Assembly (NCBI RefSeq): GCF_902753875.1
Contig: NZ_CADDTS010000032.1
Location: 62,001 to 126,000, forward strand
Length of the DNA: 64,000 nucleotides
Origin: Acinetobacter bouvetii
Lineage (GTDB): Bacteria > Pseudomonadota > Gammaproteobacteria > Pseudomonadales > Moraxellaceae
Direction: 5' to 3'
In this document: positions 1 through 9,867 of the stretch, piece after piece
How the letters are laid out: every line of letters begins with the position of its first letter
Numbering within the stretch: the stretch's first letter is position 1
Notes under the pieces: generated by a model
The model's input: the letters and a program-made list of their open reading frames with translations, nothing else
What the model was told of the DNA's origin: nothing
Databases searched by the model: none
Translations under genes and position numbers: made by a program

Positions 1-959
1 TATTGGCCAGTGATTTAGGTCTTTCGGTAAACCAGATTGCCAATGTGATACGCCCACTGATCGCAGGTGATGATGTCACCACATGGCAAGATGAGAAAGG
101 TGAAACCTATGATGTCAATCTGCGTTTGACTCAAAGTAAACGCACCCTGCCGAGTGACATTGAGAACCTTTACCTCAATTCACAAAAAACCGATGCTTCT
201 GGACAGCCTATTTTAGTACCACTAGCCAGTGTAGCCACATTTAGAGAAAGTCTGGGCGCTTCGCAGATTAACCGTCGTGACTTGGCTCGCGAAGTGCTGG
301 TCGAAGCCAATACTGCAGGACGACCTGCGGGTGATATTGGGGCAGATATTAAAAAAATTGAAGACAACTTTGATTTACCACCCGGTTATAGCTTTGCTAC
401 GCAAGGCGCTAACAAAGACATGGCAGAGTCCGCCGGTTATGCCCTGACGGCTATTACACTCTCGATTGTATTTATCTATATTGTACTCGGTTCACAATTT
501 AACAGCTTTATTCATCCAGCTGCGATTATGGCCTCTCTCCCCCTTTCCCTGATTGGGGTATTTCTGGCGCTCTTCCTGTTTAATTCCACCCTGAACCTGT
601 TTTCTATTATCGGGATTATCATGCTGATGGGACTGGTCACCAAAAATGCCATTCTGCTGATTGATTTTATCAAAAAAGCCATGGACCGCGGTGAAGATCG
701 TTATGATGCCATTATTATGGCTGGTAAAACTCGATTACGCCCCATTTTAATGACCACCAGCGCTATGGTGATGGGCATGATTCCTTTGGCACTGGGCTTA
801 GGCGAAGGTGGCGAACAGAGTGCACCGATGGCCCATGCCGTGATTGGGGGGGTAATCACCTCTACCCTCTTGACTCTAGTCGTAGTGCCAGTCATCTTTA
901 CCTACCTGGATGACTTTAAGAATTTTATGACGCGCCAAATCCGAAAAATCATGGCATAA
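1..959 (+). CDS. RND efflux pump permease, C-terminal part (5' end outside window)
   Basis: About 318 residues of the C-terminal half of an inner-membrane RND (HAE1/AcrB-type) proton-driven multidrug transporter. The reading frame is open to the first base, so the gene starts upstream. The visible part begins in the periplasmic porter domain. It then runs through the second membrane block, with hydrophobic helices from about residue 145 and the family-typical segments GSQFNSFIHP, MLMGLVTKNAILLIDF and RLRPILMTTSAMVMGMIPLA, followed by GEGGEQSAPMAHAVIGG. It ends normally at TAA 957-959 and is followed by a strong terminator. Such permeases work with a periplasmic adaptor and an outer-membrane channel, presumably encoded upstream. 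The substrate cannot be told from this fragment. Confidence 0.93.
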   Translation, partial: LASDLGLSVNQIANVIRPLIAGDDVTTWQDEKGETYDVNLRLTQSKRTLPSDIENLYLNSQKTDASGQPILVPLASVATFRESLGASQINRRDLAREVLVEANTAGRPAGDIGADIKKIEDNFDLPPGYSFATQGANKDMAESAGYALTAITLSIVFIYIVLGSQFNSFIHPAAIMASLPLSLIGVFLALFLFNSTLNLFSIIGIIMLMGLVTKNAILLIDFIKKAMDRGEDRYDAIIMAGKTRLRPILMTTSAMVMGMIPLALGLGEGGEQSAPMAHAVIGGVITSTLLTLVVVPVIFTYLDDFKNFMTRQIRKIMA

Positions 960-972
960 TAAATCCATAACC

Positions 973-1009
973 ATGAGGTGACATTCTGAAATGTTCACCT
1001 CATTTTTTT
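973..1009 (+). terminator. Rho-independent terminator of the RND pump gene
   Basis: A stem formed by 973-985 and 989-1002 (ATGAGGTGACATT against AATGTTCACCTCAT, one bulged base, 3-nt loop) is followed by seven T at 1003-1009. It lies 14 bases after the permease stop codon and separates that operon from proS. Confidence 0.85.
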
Positions 1010-1055
1010 ATCGTATACTCTTATGCTTTAACGCTTAATTATCAGGACAGTTTCC

Positions 1056-2771
1056 ATGCGCGCGAGTCGCTTTTTATTTGCTACGTTAAGAGAAACCCCA
1101 AATGATGCTGAAGTGATCTCACATCAGCTCATGTTACGTGCGGGGATGATTCGTAAATTGGCTTCGGGTTTATACACTTGGTTGCCGATGGGTGTACGTG
1201 TGCTAAATAAAGTAGAAGCGATTGTACGCGAAGAAATGAACCGTGCCGGTTCGCTTGAAACCTTGATGCCCGTGACTCAACCGGCAAGCTTATGGGAAGA
1301 ATCTGGCCGTTATGTTCAGTATGGTCCTGAACTGTTACGCTTCAAAGATCGTCATACCAATGACTTTGTACTTGGTCCAACACATGAAGAAGTCATTACA
1401 GACCTTGCACGTAACGAATTGAAAAGCTACAAACAGCTGCCAATCAATTTCTATCAAATTCAAACCAAATTCCGTGACGAAGTTCGCCCACGTTTTGGTG
1501 TGATGCGTTCACGTGAATTCATCATGAAAGATGCTTATTCTTTCCATGTTGATCAAGCTTCATTACAAGAAACCTATGACAATATGTATGCTGCATATTG
1601 CCGTATCTTTAGCCGTCTTGGTTTAAATTTCCGTCCGGTACAGGCAGATACAGGTTCAATTGGTGGTTCAGGTTCGCATGAATTCCACGTATTGGCTTCA
1701 AGTGGTGAAGATGATATCGCCTTCTCGACTGAATCAGATTACGCAGCCAATGTCGAAATGGCAGAAGCCATTCTTGTGGGTGAGCGTGCAGCTCCAACTC
1801 AAGACTTAAAACTTGTAGAGACGCCAAATCAAAAAACCATTGCAGATGTATCAGCATTCTTAAAATCTGACCCAGCTCAATCGGTTAAAGCCTTACTTGT
1901 ACAAGGTGTTGCTGAAGAAGGTAAAACAGCACCTGTGGTTGCCCTATTCCTTCGTGGTGACCACGAGCTGAATGAAATTAAAGCTGAAAAACATACGGCT
2001 ATTGCAGCACCTTTAACTTTTGCGACTGAAACCCAAATTGCAGAACTGGGTTTAACAGCTGGTTTTATTGGCCCACAAGGTTTAGTTGAAAAAGGTATTA
2101 CCGTTATTGTAGATCGTGCAGCATCTGTACTTTCGGACTTTGTTGCCGGTGCCAATGAAGTGGACAAGCATGCCACTGGCGTGAACTGGGAACGTGATGC
2201 CAACTTTACTGAAGTTTATGACTTACGTAATGTGGTTGAAGGCGATCCATCACCAGACGGTAAAGGTACGATTCTAATTAAACGCGGGATCGAAGTGGGT
2301 CATATCTTCCAGCTAGGTAAAAAATACTCTGAAGCTTTGGGCTGTAAAGTGCTTGGTAAAGACGGTAAACCGCTGGTAGTGACCATGGGTTGTTACGGTA
2401 TTGGTGTAACGCGTGTGGTGGCTTCTGCCATTGAACAGAATTTCGATGACAAAGGTATTATCTGGCCTTCTGCAATTGCACCGTTTGAAGTTGCAATTGT
2501 ACCGATGAACGCACATAAATCACCACGTACGCTAGAAGCTGCTGAAGCACTTTATGCAGAACTGCAAGCTGCGGGTTATGACGTAATTTTGGATGACCGT
2601 GATGAACGTCCAGGGGTGAAATTCTCTGACCTTGAAATTACAGGTATTCCACACCGTATCGTGATTGGTGAAAAAGGTCTGGATGCAGGGACTTTTGAAT
2701 ATAAAGGCCGTACCGATGCTGAATCAGTGAATATTTCTAAAGAAGAACTTCTGGCTAAAATTGCAAAATAA
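1056..2771 (+). CDS. proS: Prolyl-tRNA synthetase
   Basis: A class II aminoacyl-tRNA synthetase of 571 residues, the usual length of the bacterial form, which charges tRNA-Pro with proline in the cytoplasm. Class II motif 1 lies near [16 protein letters not shown]. Motif 2 begins at F139 ([17 protein letters not shown]). Motif 3 contains G445[16 protein letters not shown]. The long segment between motifs 2 and 3 (about residues 225-410) is the editing (INS) domain that removes alanine from mischarged tRNA, and the last ~95 residues are the anticodon-binding domain (VPMNAH...[11 protein letters not shown]). The ATG follows an AGGA-type ribosome site. A TATACT at 1014-1019 could be the -10 box of its own promoter, but I see no good -35. 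Confidence 0.97.
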   Translation: MRASRFLFATLRETPNDAEVISHQLMLRAGMIRKLASGLYTWLPMGVRVLNKVEAIVREEMNRAGSLETLMPVTQPASLWEESGRYVQYGPELLRFKDRHTNDFVLGPTHEEVITDLARNELKSYKQLPINFYQIQTKFRDEVRPRFGVMRSREFIMKDAYSFHVDQASLQETYDNMYAAYCRIFSRLGLNFRPVQADTGSIGGSGSHEFHVLASSGEDDIAFSTESDYAANVEMAEAILVGERAAPTQDLKLVETPNQKTIADVSAFLKSDPAQSVKALLVQGVAEEGKTAPVVALFLRGDHELNEIKAEKHTAIAAPLTFATETQIAELGLTAGFIGPQGLVEKGITVIVDRAASVLSDFVAGANEVDKHATGVNWERDANFTEVYDLRNVVEGDPSPDGKGTILIKRGIEVGHIFQLGKKYSEALGCKVLGKDGKPLVVTMGCYGIGVTRVVASAIEQNFDDKGIIWPSAIAPFEVAIVPMNAHKSPRTLEAAEALYAELQAAGYDVILDDRDERPGVKFSDLEITGIPHRIVIGEKGLDAGTFEYKGRTDAESVNISKEELLAKIAK

Positions 2772-2786
2772 TTTGTAATATTCCAT

Positions 2787-2818
2787 AAAAAATCCCGCTT
2801 CAGTCGCGGGATTTTTTT
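2787..2818. terminator. Bidirectional terminator between proS and the secreted-protein cluster
   Basis: The stem TCCCGC (2793-2798) / GCGGGA (2806-2811), with a 7-nt loop, is flanked by A6 on the left and T7-8 on the right. It can stop transcription from both convergent genes. Confidence 0.85.
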
Positions 2819-2830
2819 ATTAACTTTTTA

Positions 2831-4210
2831 TTAACAGAAATTTAATGAACCAAAACAGTTCCGATAAGCGGGTGCCAAGGTCGTAATATTACCTGCTGCA
2901 GCTTGACCATTTTGCACCATGTTCGACATCAAGTTAGTTAATGAGTCAGTAATATCCAACGTAAATGCTTTCTCCAGGTACATAGACCAACCACGACCTA
3001 CTTTGGCTGCATATCCAGGATATTGAATTCCCCCTAAAAGTGAAGTTAGAGCGATACCAAAATTACTTGAACTGACTTCAAGTTGATGCACATTGCTTAA
3101 ATTATACGGTAAATTATAATTGTTAAGTAAAGTTGTTAATTTATCACCATATTTACTATCTGTTTCTAATGCTCCTTGCGTAGGAACTGCTTGTCCCAAA
3201 CCTATTAAGGTTTGCTCTTTCATATAGTTTTTAATACCCGTTTTTAACAATGGCATTAATGTACCCGCAATACCTGCTGTACCAATAGCATTACATTTAT
3301 CACCTGGGTCTCCTGCACATAGTTGATCAATCTCCAATCCTTCAACCACATTATTTACAATATCACCTAAACCCAGATTAGAAATACTCACTTGGGTTAA
3401 CCTTGTACCGTTAGCAGTCACATTCGCCGATTTAGAAGCAGCTGCTGTATTAATGGTCAAATCTCGATATCTAACAGCAATAAGACCTAAATTTGTGATT
3501 TCTGCATCTTTAACCCCGAGAAATCCTGTTGCAGCATATTGCTGCTTATAATCATGGCCAAATAAACCATAATCACCTAAAAAATCTGTTGAGTATTTGG
3601 ATTGATCAGCTGCGGCACAACCTATTGTGCCTGCTTGACAAGTTACAGCAATACGATTCTGAGCTAGAATATTTAAATTCGTCACTCCAGTTAAATAGCC
3701 ACTAAAGCTATTTAAAGTTCCAATACTCATCGGGCCTTCAGCTTTTTCTGCCCCTAAGCGAACCCCAACCACCTGACGGGTAGCTGCACTACTTCCACCC
3801 TTAATGGCAAACTGAAAGAAGGGATTGGTTAAAACAAAGTCTTTTAAAGCTGTTTGATTGGCTACCGTATCTTGTGTTGAGCCAAGTGTAATACACGAAC
3901 CTGAAGAGCCCGTCACACAACCAAAAGATAAATTTGAAATATCTATATCACAACCACCTGCGCCATTATCTCCCCCACAGCCCAACTGAAGGGATTTAAT
4001 ATTGGTATTTAAAGATAACTCTGCCTGCAAACCAAGCTTAAAAAAATCCAGTCCTTGGGTAGAATCAGTTTCTTTAACAAGTGAAAATAAAGCTTGTCCT
4101 GTCACATCTGAAAGAGATTCATCATCTAGCGTTGTCATTGCATATGACATTTTAGTCATACCCAGCACTAAGACCAAAGCTGCAATGGTTGCCAATATTA
4201 TTTTTTTCAT
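2831..4210 (-). CDS. Exported protein with VTGQ-type N-terminal motif (last gene of four)
   Basis: 459 residues with a clear Sec signal peptide (MKKIILATIAALVLVLG..., cleavage near YAM). The mature start, LDDESLSDVTGQ, is shared in variant form by the next three genes upstream. The rest is Ser/Thr/Gly/Asn-rich with no enzymatic motif I recognise, and it ends in Cys (NCFGSLNFC). This N-terminal motif resembles Acinetobacter proteins annotated as DUF6160-like or Fil 'pilus system' proteins. I recall this family only loosely and do not assign a symbol. It follows its upstream neighbour by 23 bases, so it is probably cotranscribed. The likely location is periplasm or cell surface. Confidence 0.8.
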   Translation of the reverse strand: MKKIILATIAALVLVLGMTKMSYAMTTLDDESLSDVTGQALFSLVKETDSTQGLDFFKLGLQAELSLNTNIKSLQLGCGGDNGAGGCDIDISNLSFGCVTGSSGSCITLGSTQDTVANQTALKDFVLTNPFFQFAIKGGSSAATRQVVGVRLGAEKAEGPMSIGTLNSFSGYLTGVTNLNILAQNRIAVTCQAGTIGCAAADQSKYSTDFLGDYGLFGHDYKQQYAATGFLGVKDAEITNLGLIAVRYRDLTINTAAASKSANVTANGTRLTQVSISNLGLGDIVNNVVEGLEIDQLCAGDPGDKCNAIGTAGIAGTLMPLLKTGIKNYMKEQTLIGLGQAVPTQGALETDSKYGDKLTTLLNNYNLPYNLSNVHQLEVSSSNFGIALTSLLGGIQYPGYAAKVGRGWSMYLEKAFTLDITDSLTNLMSNMVQNGQAAAGNITTLAPAYRNCFGSLNFC

Positions 4211-4233
4211 CTTCTTTGCCCTTTTTATCTTTT

Positions 4234-6492
4234 TTAGCGCGGCGTTATCCCTAAGGTACTGCGCATAGTTCCACCTGTGATTGCAATATCCGCTATTTTT
4301 TGCATATTCCCTGCGGAAGGTGAAAGTGCTAATTCTGCTTTTAATACTTTAGTTGTGGCATTTTCATAATTAAATTTTAATTGATTATCCATGACCACTG
4401 TATCACTTTTGACTTTAATGCGAGACTCCAGACCAATATGACCTTGCAATTTATTCAAATTCACACTGGATTCAGTGACTGCTCCGGTAGTTTTGTTGGT
4501 GTCTTCATTGATGATACTAATATAACTTCCATTGCCGCCTGTATCTGCAGGATCGTTAAATGTAAAGTCTGCTTTCATAGACAAAAAGTTGCTATCAGGT
4601 GTTGCCGATGAACTTTCTACGCCCGGAATAATCAGCAACTCCCCCTTACCATCCAATTTAAAGGCGATAGAAGACAATACATCATCTTTTTTGGCAAAAT
4701 TGTCGATAGGTACAATTTTTGCCGTAGTACTTGCAGTACAGCTGGCATCATTATCGGGACAATTATATAAAGATCCTGGTAACTGCCCAATTGCAATTTC
4801 AGCTTTAGCCGCAAACAATAAATGGTCTGCTTTAATATAAATACCATCATCTTCAAAGCCAATCACACCATCAGACTTCATATAAGAGTCAATATTTCTT
4901 AATCCAGCATAGTAGTTTACTGCTTCACCGTATGTTCCTACTCCACCATCAACTATAATAATAGATGTCGTTGCCGGTTTGCCGGTTTTTTGATCTATAC
5001 CATAACCATCGGTAGAAAAAACAAGGTTATAACCTAAGCCGTTACTGTCTGTTGTTGCAGTTCCGCGTCTATACCCCTTTGCAAACAATGCCAAGTTGGC
5101 ATTCATGTTGTAAATAGGAATACCTATACCCCATGTAGCTGTCTGATTTTCCAGTTTTGCAATTGAATTATCTGAAATAAATTTTGCAGTACGTGCAATG
5201 GATTGAAAATCGAAGCCACGTACCGCAATCAGGGCTGCATTCTGTGTAGCATTATTCGGATTTATTTGGTAACTGATCTGATTAGATTCTGTTGCATTTT
5301 TCCCTAAAATCTTCTCAATATTATCGTTATAAATAAAACTTAAGTTATTGGTTCGCACTGTATTAATATATATATCGCCAAAATCAATATATGCATTTTG
5401 TTTATTAAGCGCATTTACATCGGTGTTAGATGTTCGAATCGCCAAAGGTGAAAGATTCGAAAATTCTAGTGCATTACTGCCATGACCTGTGTGACCAATT
5501 TCCAGTGTCGTTGGCGCATGGGTTGTGCCCAGTAAGGAATTTCCAGCTCTGGTAAATTCCCCTGACATACCAAAATGTAGCCCCCCCACCCCCAAAGACT
5601 GGTAGTCAGTGGTATTTGCACTGAGTGTACCATTGGTCGTACGGCGAAAATCCTGATAACCACTCTGATCAGAATTGATGAAAATTGTACCATTGGTTAT
5701 GGCACCAGAAGCCCCCATGCGAATCAGGTTATTTTGCGTAGTGCCTGAACCATAACGTAAATCGATATTCACCCCAGGGTTTGTCGCTGCATTCGTTCCC
5801 GTTCTGGTTGAACTAGTATCACTCGTGTCAGTTACACGCCCTAAATCAACAAGATGATTTTCCGTGCCATCTTTACTCTTGGTCGTTAAAACAATGCCTT
5901 CACCTTGCTGTAGATACATATAGCCATCAGCAGAAAGATTAAAGTTAAAATCTTTTAATGTCAGATTATGATTATTTAAGCCATAACTGATACTGGCGTT
6001 TTGCAAATTGAGATCAAGATGAGCCTTGGCATCTCGATTAAATAAACCGTTGGTCGTTTCTAAATTTATAACAAAAGGTGTAGTGGTCTTAATACCCAAA
6101 GAACCTAGACTTTGTTTTTTATCAGTAGTGCATGAATCACAAATGAGCATAATGTCTTTTACAGTTGCCTGAAAAGGAGAAACACTTGCCCTTATTTTCA
6201 CACCAGCACCATTGGTCGTTGCGCCTACATCAAAGTCCAACTGACTCATTATATTAGTTTGACCATTACCAGTAACCACAACGTCCGAAAGCCCCAGTTT
6301 CATATTGCCAGTATTGGTATAGTCCACCCAGTTCGCTTGATTAATTGTCGCTTTCGATATTTCATGGGTGATGGTAATGCCATCCTGTCCAGTCACATGA
6401 CTAAGAGTCTGATCTGTTAGCTCTTGAATTGCATAACCATATTGCGCAACCAACACACAGGCAGTCAGTATATTTAATTTTATTATTTTCAT
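4234..6492 (-). CDS. Large exported protein with VTGQ-type N-terminal motif
   Basis: 752 residues from the ATG at 6492. A longer reading would use a TTG at 6513, but the ATG has an AGGGAT ribosome site about 8 bases upstream and begins a proper signal peptide (MKIIKLNILTACVLVAQYGYA). The mature protein starts IQELTDQTLSHVTGQDGITI, the same motif as its neighbours. The body is rich in Asn, Gly, Thr and alternating hydrophobic residues, suggesting an extended beta structure. A CDSCTTDKK segment and a CPDNDASC segment supply paired cysteines. No catalytic motif is visible. It is in one apparent operon with the genes on both sides (gaps of 23 and 32 bases to the chosen starts). Function is unknown and may concern surface or pilus-like structures. 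Confidence 0.8.
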   Translation of the reverse strand: MKIIKLNILTACVLVAQYGYAIQELTDQTLSHVTGQDGITITHEISKATINQANWVDYTNTGNMKLGLSDVVVTGNGQTNIMSQLDFDVGATTNGAGVKIRASVSPFQATVKDIMLICDSCTTDKKQSLGSLGIKTTTPFVINLETTNGLFNRDAKAHLDLNLQNASISYGLNNHNLTLKDFNFNLSADGYMYLQQGEGIVLTTKSKDGTENHLVDLGRVTDTSDTSSTRTGTNAATNPGVNIDLRYGSGTTQNNLIRMGASGAITNGTIFINSDQSGYQDFRRTTNGTLSANTTDYQSLGVGGLHFGMSGEFTRAGNSLLGTTHAPTTLEIGHTGHGSNALEFSNLSPLAIRTSNTDVNALNKQNAYIDFGDIYINTVRTNNLSFIYNDNIEKILGKNATESNQISYQINPNNATQNAALIAVRGFDFQSIARTAKFISDNSIAKLENQTATWGIGIPIYNMNANLALFAKGYRRGTATTDSNGLGYNLVFSTDGYGIDQKTGKPATTSIIIVDGGVGTYGEAVNYYAGLRNIDSYMKSDGVIGFEDDGIYIKADHLLFAAKAEIAIGQLPGSLYNCPDNDASCTASTTAKIVPIDNFAKKDDVLSSIAFKLDGKGELLIIPGVESSSATPDSNFLSMKADFTFNDPADTGGNGSYISIINEDTNKTTGAVTESSVNLNKLQGHIGLESRIKVKSDTVVMDNQLKFNYENATTKVLKAELALSPSAGNMQKIADIAITGGTMRSTLGITPR

Positions 6493-6524
6493 TTTAATAT
6501 CCCTATTCTTCAATCTTGAGCTGA

Positions 6525-7193
6525 CTAGCAGCGACTGGTTGCTGTCCCTGCGCAGTTATAACTAAAGATTTTAAGATTCCCTGACATATGCAGGTTGCCA
6601 TGCATATTTAATCCCATAAATCCAGTCTCAGCACCTTTGTCAAATGCTGGTACATCTTGAGTCGAATTAAACTTTGCATATGTAGTAGCATCCAGATAAC
6701 CTGCTTCACCTGTTTTATCTGTTTCCACAGCTAAACTAGAAAAGCCTAAATTCCTTATTTTGAGAGGCTTATCATCATAGAAACTCAGCTTCATTGCTGT
6801 TTGAGGCAGGCTATCCTTGTTTAAAATAGTTGATCCATCCAGTGAAAATTTATCAATTTGAAGTGTGCCTTGTATTTGTTTAAAGACCAGCCATTTTTTA
6901 TTGCCAGAACTATCAGCATGATTATTCGGCGCAATCGCTAAACGACACAAAACATTGTTTGTACATGCATATCCATAATTTGCTGCGGTAGTAACCCCAG
7001 AAGAATCCACTGTTGAAATCGCATTTAAACTCATATCATTTGCATATTTATGATTTAGAGACAGGGTCCAATTTAAATCTGCACCACCTTGACCAACAAC
7101 AGATTGCATATCGTCATTATTTAAATTTGATAAGCCAGCTTGTGTAAAACCAGAAGATAGCAACAATACAGAAGTCATTAATTTTCTTAACAT
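6525..7193 (-). CDS. Small exported protein with degenerate VTGQ-type motif
   Basis: 222 residues. The signal peptide is MLRKLMTSVLLLSSGFTQA, preceded by an AGGGG ribosome site 8 bases before the ATG. The mature start, LSNLNNDDMQSVVGQGG, is a weaker copy of the motif in the adjacent genes. It contains cysteines in a CTNNVLC pair and near the C-terminus (NCAGTATSRC), which would suit periplasmic disulphides. It lies 10 bases after its upstream neighbour, so the genes are almost certainly cotranscribed. Function not recognised. It may be a minor partner of the two large proteins. Confidence 0.78.
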   Translation of the reverse strand: MLRKLMTSVLLLSSGFTQAGLSNLNNDDMQSVVGQGGADLNWTLSLNHKYANDMSLNAISTVDSSGVTTAANYGYACTNNVLCRLAIAPNNHADSSGNKKWLVFKQIQGTLQIDKFSLDGSTILNKDSLPQTAMKLSFYDDKPLKIRNLGFSSLAVETDKTGEAGYLDATTYAKFNSTQDVPAFDKGAETGFMGLNMHGNLHMSGNLKIFSYNCAGTATSRC

Positions 7194-7203
7194 TGTAAAA
7201 CCC

Positions 7204-8910
7204 CTATAGTCCTGTTGTTTTAAATTTTAAATGCTGAATCAACACCCCATCTATCGCTGCAGAGCCCAAATTAACAGGGGTAGCCCCTACAGTTGAACTT
7301 TTAAACATAATACCGGTAGCTGTACTATCACGGTTAGCAATTAAAGTATTCGCTGTATCACGTGCCACAGTGCCCATGGAAATACTGCTATGGGTTGCGC
7401 TTGTACCTTGATAACTCGTGGCATTAATTTGTGAGACATTACTTCCACAAACACTCACATTACATGTAGACCCTTTATACTGAGTCGCAAGTGTAGTTAG
7501 AACCGACTGATTATTAATTGAATATTTGGTTGGAGAGCTTATAGCGCCTGTATTTACCAATTCAACATAGCCCTTGCTCACATCGTCTTTTACATAGGTT
7601 CCTGCAGGATCCGCAACGTAACTCGTCACTTTAGTTGTTGCATTAACATCTTTTCGGTAAAGCGTTGAGACACTGGAGAAATTCGCAGTGCTATAGTAAG
7701 TGCCTGATTTAGATTTATAGTATCCACCGGAAGTATCCGCTCCATAAGTTGCTTCTGTATCCTTATAATAGGTATAAATTTTATTATAAATACTATCAAC
7801 TTTTGGGAGTGATGTTACTTCTAGAATAATGTTTTTTCCTTCAGATCCTACAATAAAGGGTTGATACATATTTCCTAATACCAAGTTTATATTTGGACTA
7901 TATATATACAGACCTTCTGTACTATCAAAAGTTGGAGCTACAGAACGATCTAAAGCAGGAGTAGAATAGGTACCGTCATTCGTAGCAGCCGTGCTAATTC
8001 GTATTGCTTTTGCAGCTAAATTTGTGTCTGTTGATTTTATATTCTGTGGATTATCATTGGTATTCAGACGTAAGATACTGGCAATCCCCAATGTTTGATT
8101 TTGTTGTGCCACACTCGAACTTTGTGTCTGAAACAAACGTACTTGCGAACCATTTAAGCTCAGACCATTTGCAACAAATTGTAGACGTAAACGCTGGTTT
8201 TTATCCAAATTTTGGTCATTTGAGCTATCTCCACTCACTGGAGATGCTACAGGTGCTCCGGTAATAATATTCACCGCATTACTTGATCCCCATTTACGAG
8301 AGAAAGCATCTAACCAAAAACCTAATTTAATATTATTATCACTTTCGTCCGCAGCAACCGTAACCAATGGTGCTTCTAATGCCAGATAGCCAATATCTGC
8401 AGCTGTATTTGTTGATTGGAATTGCTGAACCTGTTTTTCTGTACCAGCTCTAAACAACCATGGATTGGCTGCACTTCCCCAAGTAAAAACTTGGTTACTA
8501 TAACGTTGATTTAATTGATCATTACTTTTAGACAGAGCCAAACCATAAATAAAAATATCTGCTTTGGTCTGCTTGGCAGCTGCCTGAGCTGAAGTTACTG
8601 TTGAAGCTAAACCTGCGTAATTTTCACCTGTCGGAATAAGACGAATGAAACCTGTATCACTTGTTGATGCAGTTAATAAGGCTGCAGCATCGGTGGCTGT
8701 ACCATAAGTAGATGCTGCTGAAACATCTTTGGCACCCTGAAAGACCATTTTAAAATTTTCGGGTAACAATGCAATCCCTTCGCCGGTTGTATCAGCAAGG
8801 TGATCATCGGATAAAGATTCAAGCGCATAAACTGACGGGCTTAGTAACACTGCGATTACACTGGCCAAACAGGATTTTTTGAATCCTGCATTCTTCCAAC
8901 TTTGAGTCAT
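7204..8910 (-). CDS. Exported protein with VTGQ/VTGE-type motif, first gene of the cluster
   Basis: 568 residues when started at the ATG at 8910, which has a near-perfect AAGGAAGG ribosome site (8916-8923) five bases upstream. An in-frame ATG at 8955 would add 15 charged residues before the signal peptide and looks less likely. The signal segment is KKSCLASVIAVLLSPSVYA. The mature protein begins LESLSDDHLADTTGEGIALL, the family motif with E in place of the final Q. The remainder is Thr/Ser/Asn/Ala-rich, with a YKDT/YKSKSGTYYST tyrosine-rich stretch around the middle. No catalytic motif is visible. It probably leads the four-gene operon ending at 2831. Confidence 0.78.
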   Translation of the reverse strand: MTQSWKNAGFKKSCLASVIAVLLSPSVYALESLSDDHLADTTGEGIALLPENFKMVFQGAKDVSAASTYGTATDAAALLTASTSDTGFIRLIPTGENYAGLASTVTSAQAAAKQTKADIFIYGLALSKSNDQLNQRYSNQVFTWGSAANPWLFRAGTEKQVQQFQSTNTAADIGYLALEAPLVTVAADESDNNIKLGFWLDAFSRKWGSSNAVNIITGAPVASPVSGDSSNDQNLDKNQRLRLQFVANGLSLNGSQVRLFQTQSSSVAQQNQTLGIASILRLNTNDNPQNIKSTDTNLAAKAIRISTAATNDGTYSTPALDRSVAPTFDSTEGLYIYSPNINLVLGNMYQPFIVGSEGKNIILEVTSLPKVDSIYNKIYTYYKDTEATYGADTSGGYYKSKSGTYYSTANFSSVSTLYRKDVNATTKVTSYVADPAGTYVKDDVSKGYVELVNTGAISSPTKYSINNQSVLTTLATQYKGSTCNVSVCGSNVSQINATSYQGTSATHSSISMGTVARDTANTLIANRDSTATGIMFKSSTVGATPVNLGSAAIDGVLIQHLKFKTTGL

Positions 8911-9105
8911 CACGACCTTCCTTTTTATCAGATGCTCCGCATCATTATTTTTCATTCATCCTAAGCTTGGTATGTCGAATTTTTATTAATTTGTCATTAC
9001 AACAATGTTCTTACCAAGTTTTTATAACTTTTTATTATGCTGAATATTGATGCAATTGCAAAAAAAACTGGTCGAATGAAGCCAGTTTCCGATGAATGAA
9101 TCAGG
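8911..9105. other. Leader region of the VTGQ-protein cluster
   Basis: An AT-rich intergenic region that should hold the promoter of the cluster on the minus strand. I see no convincing sigma-70 pair. A separated inverted repeat (CTTGGTA at 8966-8972, TACCAAG at 9012-9018) could be a regulator site, but it is short. Confidence 0.3.
9058..9088 (-). terminator. Second terminator downstream of dcd
   Basis: The stem AAACTGG (9065-9071) / CCAGTTT (9082-9088) is followed, in the minus direction, by a run of about eight T. Together with the hairpin at 9106-9139 it forms a tandem terminator for dcd. Confidence 0.7.
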
Positions 9106-9139
9106 CAAAAAATAAGCGGACCAAAATGATCCGCTTATT
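9106..9139 (-). terminator. Terminator of dcd
   Basis: A ten-base perfect stem, AATAAGCGGA (9111-9120) with TCCGCTTATT (9130-9139) and a 9-nt loop, lies just after the dcd stop. On the minus strand it runs into a T-rich tract. Confidence 0.85.
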
Positions 9140-9155
9140 CAATTATTTATACAAC

Positions 9156-9725
9156 TTAGGCTTTAGGTAAAGTGACCCCGGTTTGCCCCTGATATTTACC
9201 ACCACGGTCCTTATAAGATGTTTCACATACTTCATCAGATTCGAAGAATAACATTTGTGCTACACCTTCACCTGCATAAATACGTGCTGGCAAGTTGGTA
9301 GTATTTGAAAACTCCAAGGTTACATGACCTTCCCATTCAGGTTCCAGCGGTGTCACATTGACAATAATACCGCAGCGCGCATAAGTCGATTTACCCAAAC
9401 ATACGGTCAAGACATTGCGTGGAATACGGAAATATTCAACAGTACGGGCCAAAGCAAAAGAGTTTGGCGGAATGATACAGACATCCGATTCAATATCGAT
9501 AAAGCTGTTTTCATCAAAGTTTTTTGGATCGACAATTGCTGAATGTACATTGGTAAAGACTTTAAATTCACGTGCACAACGAACATCATAACCGTAGCTT
9601 GAAACCCCATAAGAAATGAGTTTTTCACCCGCTTCGTCATAACGCACTTGGTTTTCTGCATACGGTTCAATCATGCCGTGTTTTTCGCTCATTTCGCGAA
9701 TCCAACGATCAGACTTAATTGCCAT
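9156..9725 (-). CDS. dcd: dCTP deaminase
   Basis: 189 residues, the normal length of the monofunctional homotrimeric enzyme. It deaminates dCTP to dUTP in the cytoplasm, feeding dUTPase and then thymidylate synthesis. Family segments visible are [28 protein letters not shown], which holds the catalytic Glu and the triphosphate-binding residues, [23 protein letters not shown], and the C-terminal [11 protein letters not shown] that folds over the nucleotide. The start [12 protein letters not shown] is the standard one. It is followed by two tandem terminators, so it is probably a single-gene transcript. Confidence 0.97.
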   Translation of the reverse strand: MAIKSDRWIREMSEKHGMIEPYAENQVRYDEAGEKLISYGVSSYGYDVRCAREFKVFTNVHSAIVDPKNFDENSFIDIESDVCIIPPNSFALARTVEYFRIPRNVLTVCLGKSTYARCGIIVNVTPLEPEWEGHVTLEFSNTTNLPARIYAGEGVAQMLFFESDEVCETSYKDRGGKYQGQTGVTLPKA

Positions 9726-9867
9726 TATTTCAATCCAAAAATAGTTAATTCGATTATTGCGCTGTACTTTAACTGAAATTGGCAGTAATGGAAATGATGA
9801 TCAGGCGATGATGCGATTTTTTACAAAATGTGCATTTGTATCGCCCAAATTTAAAACCTTAAAAAAT

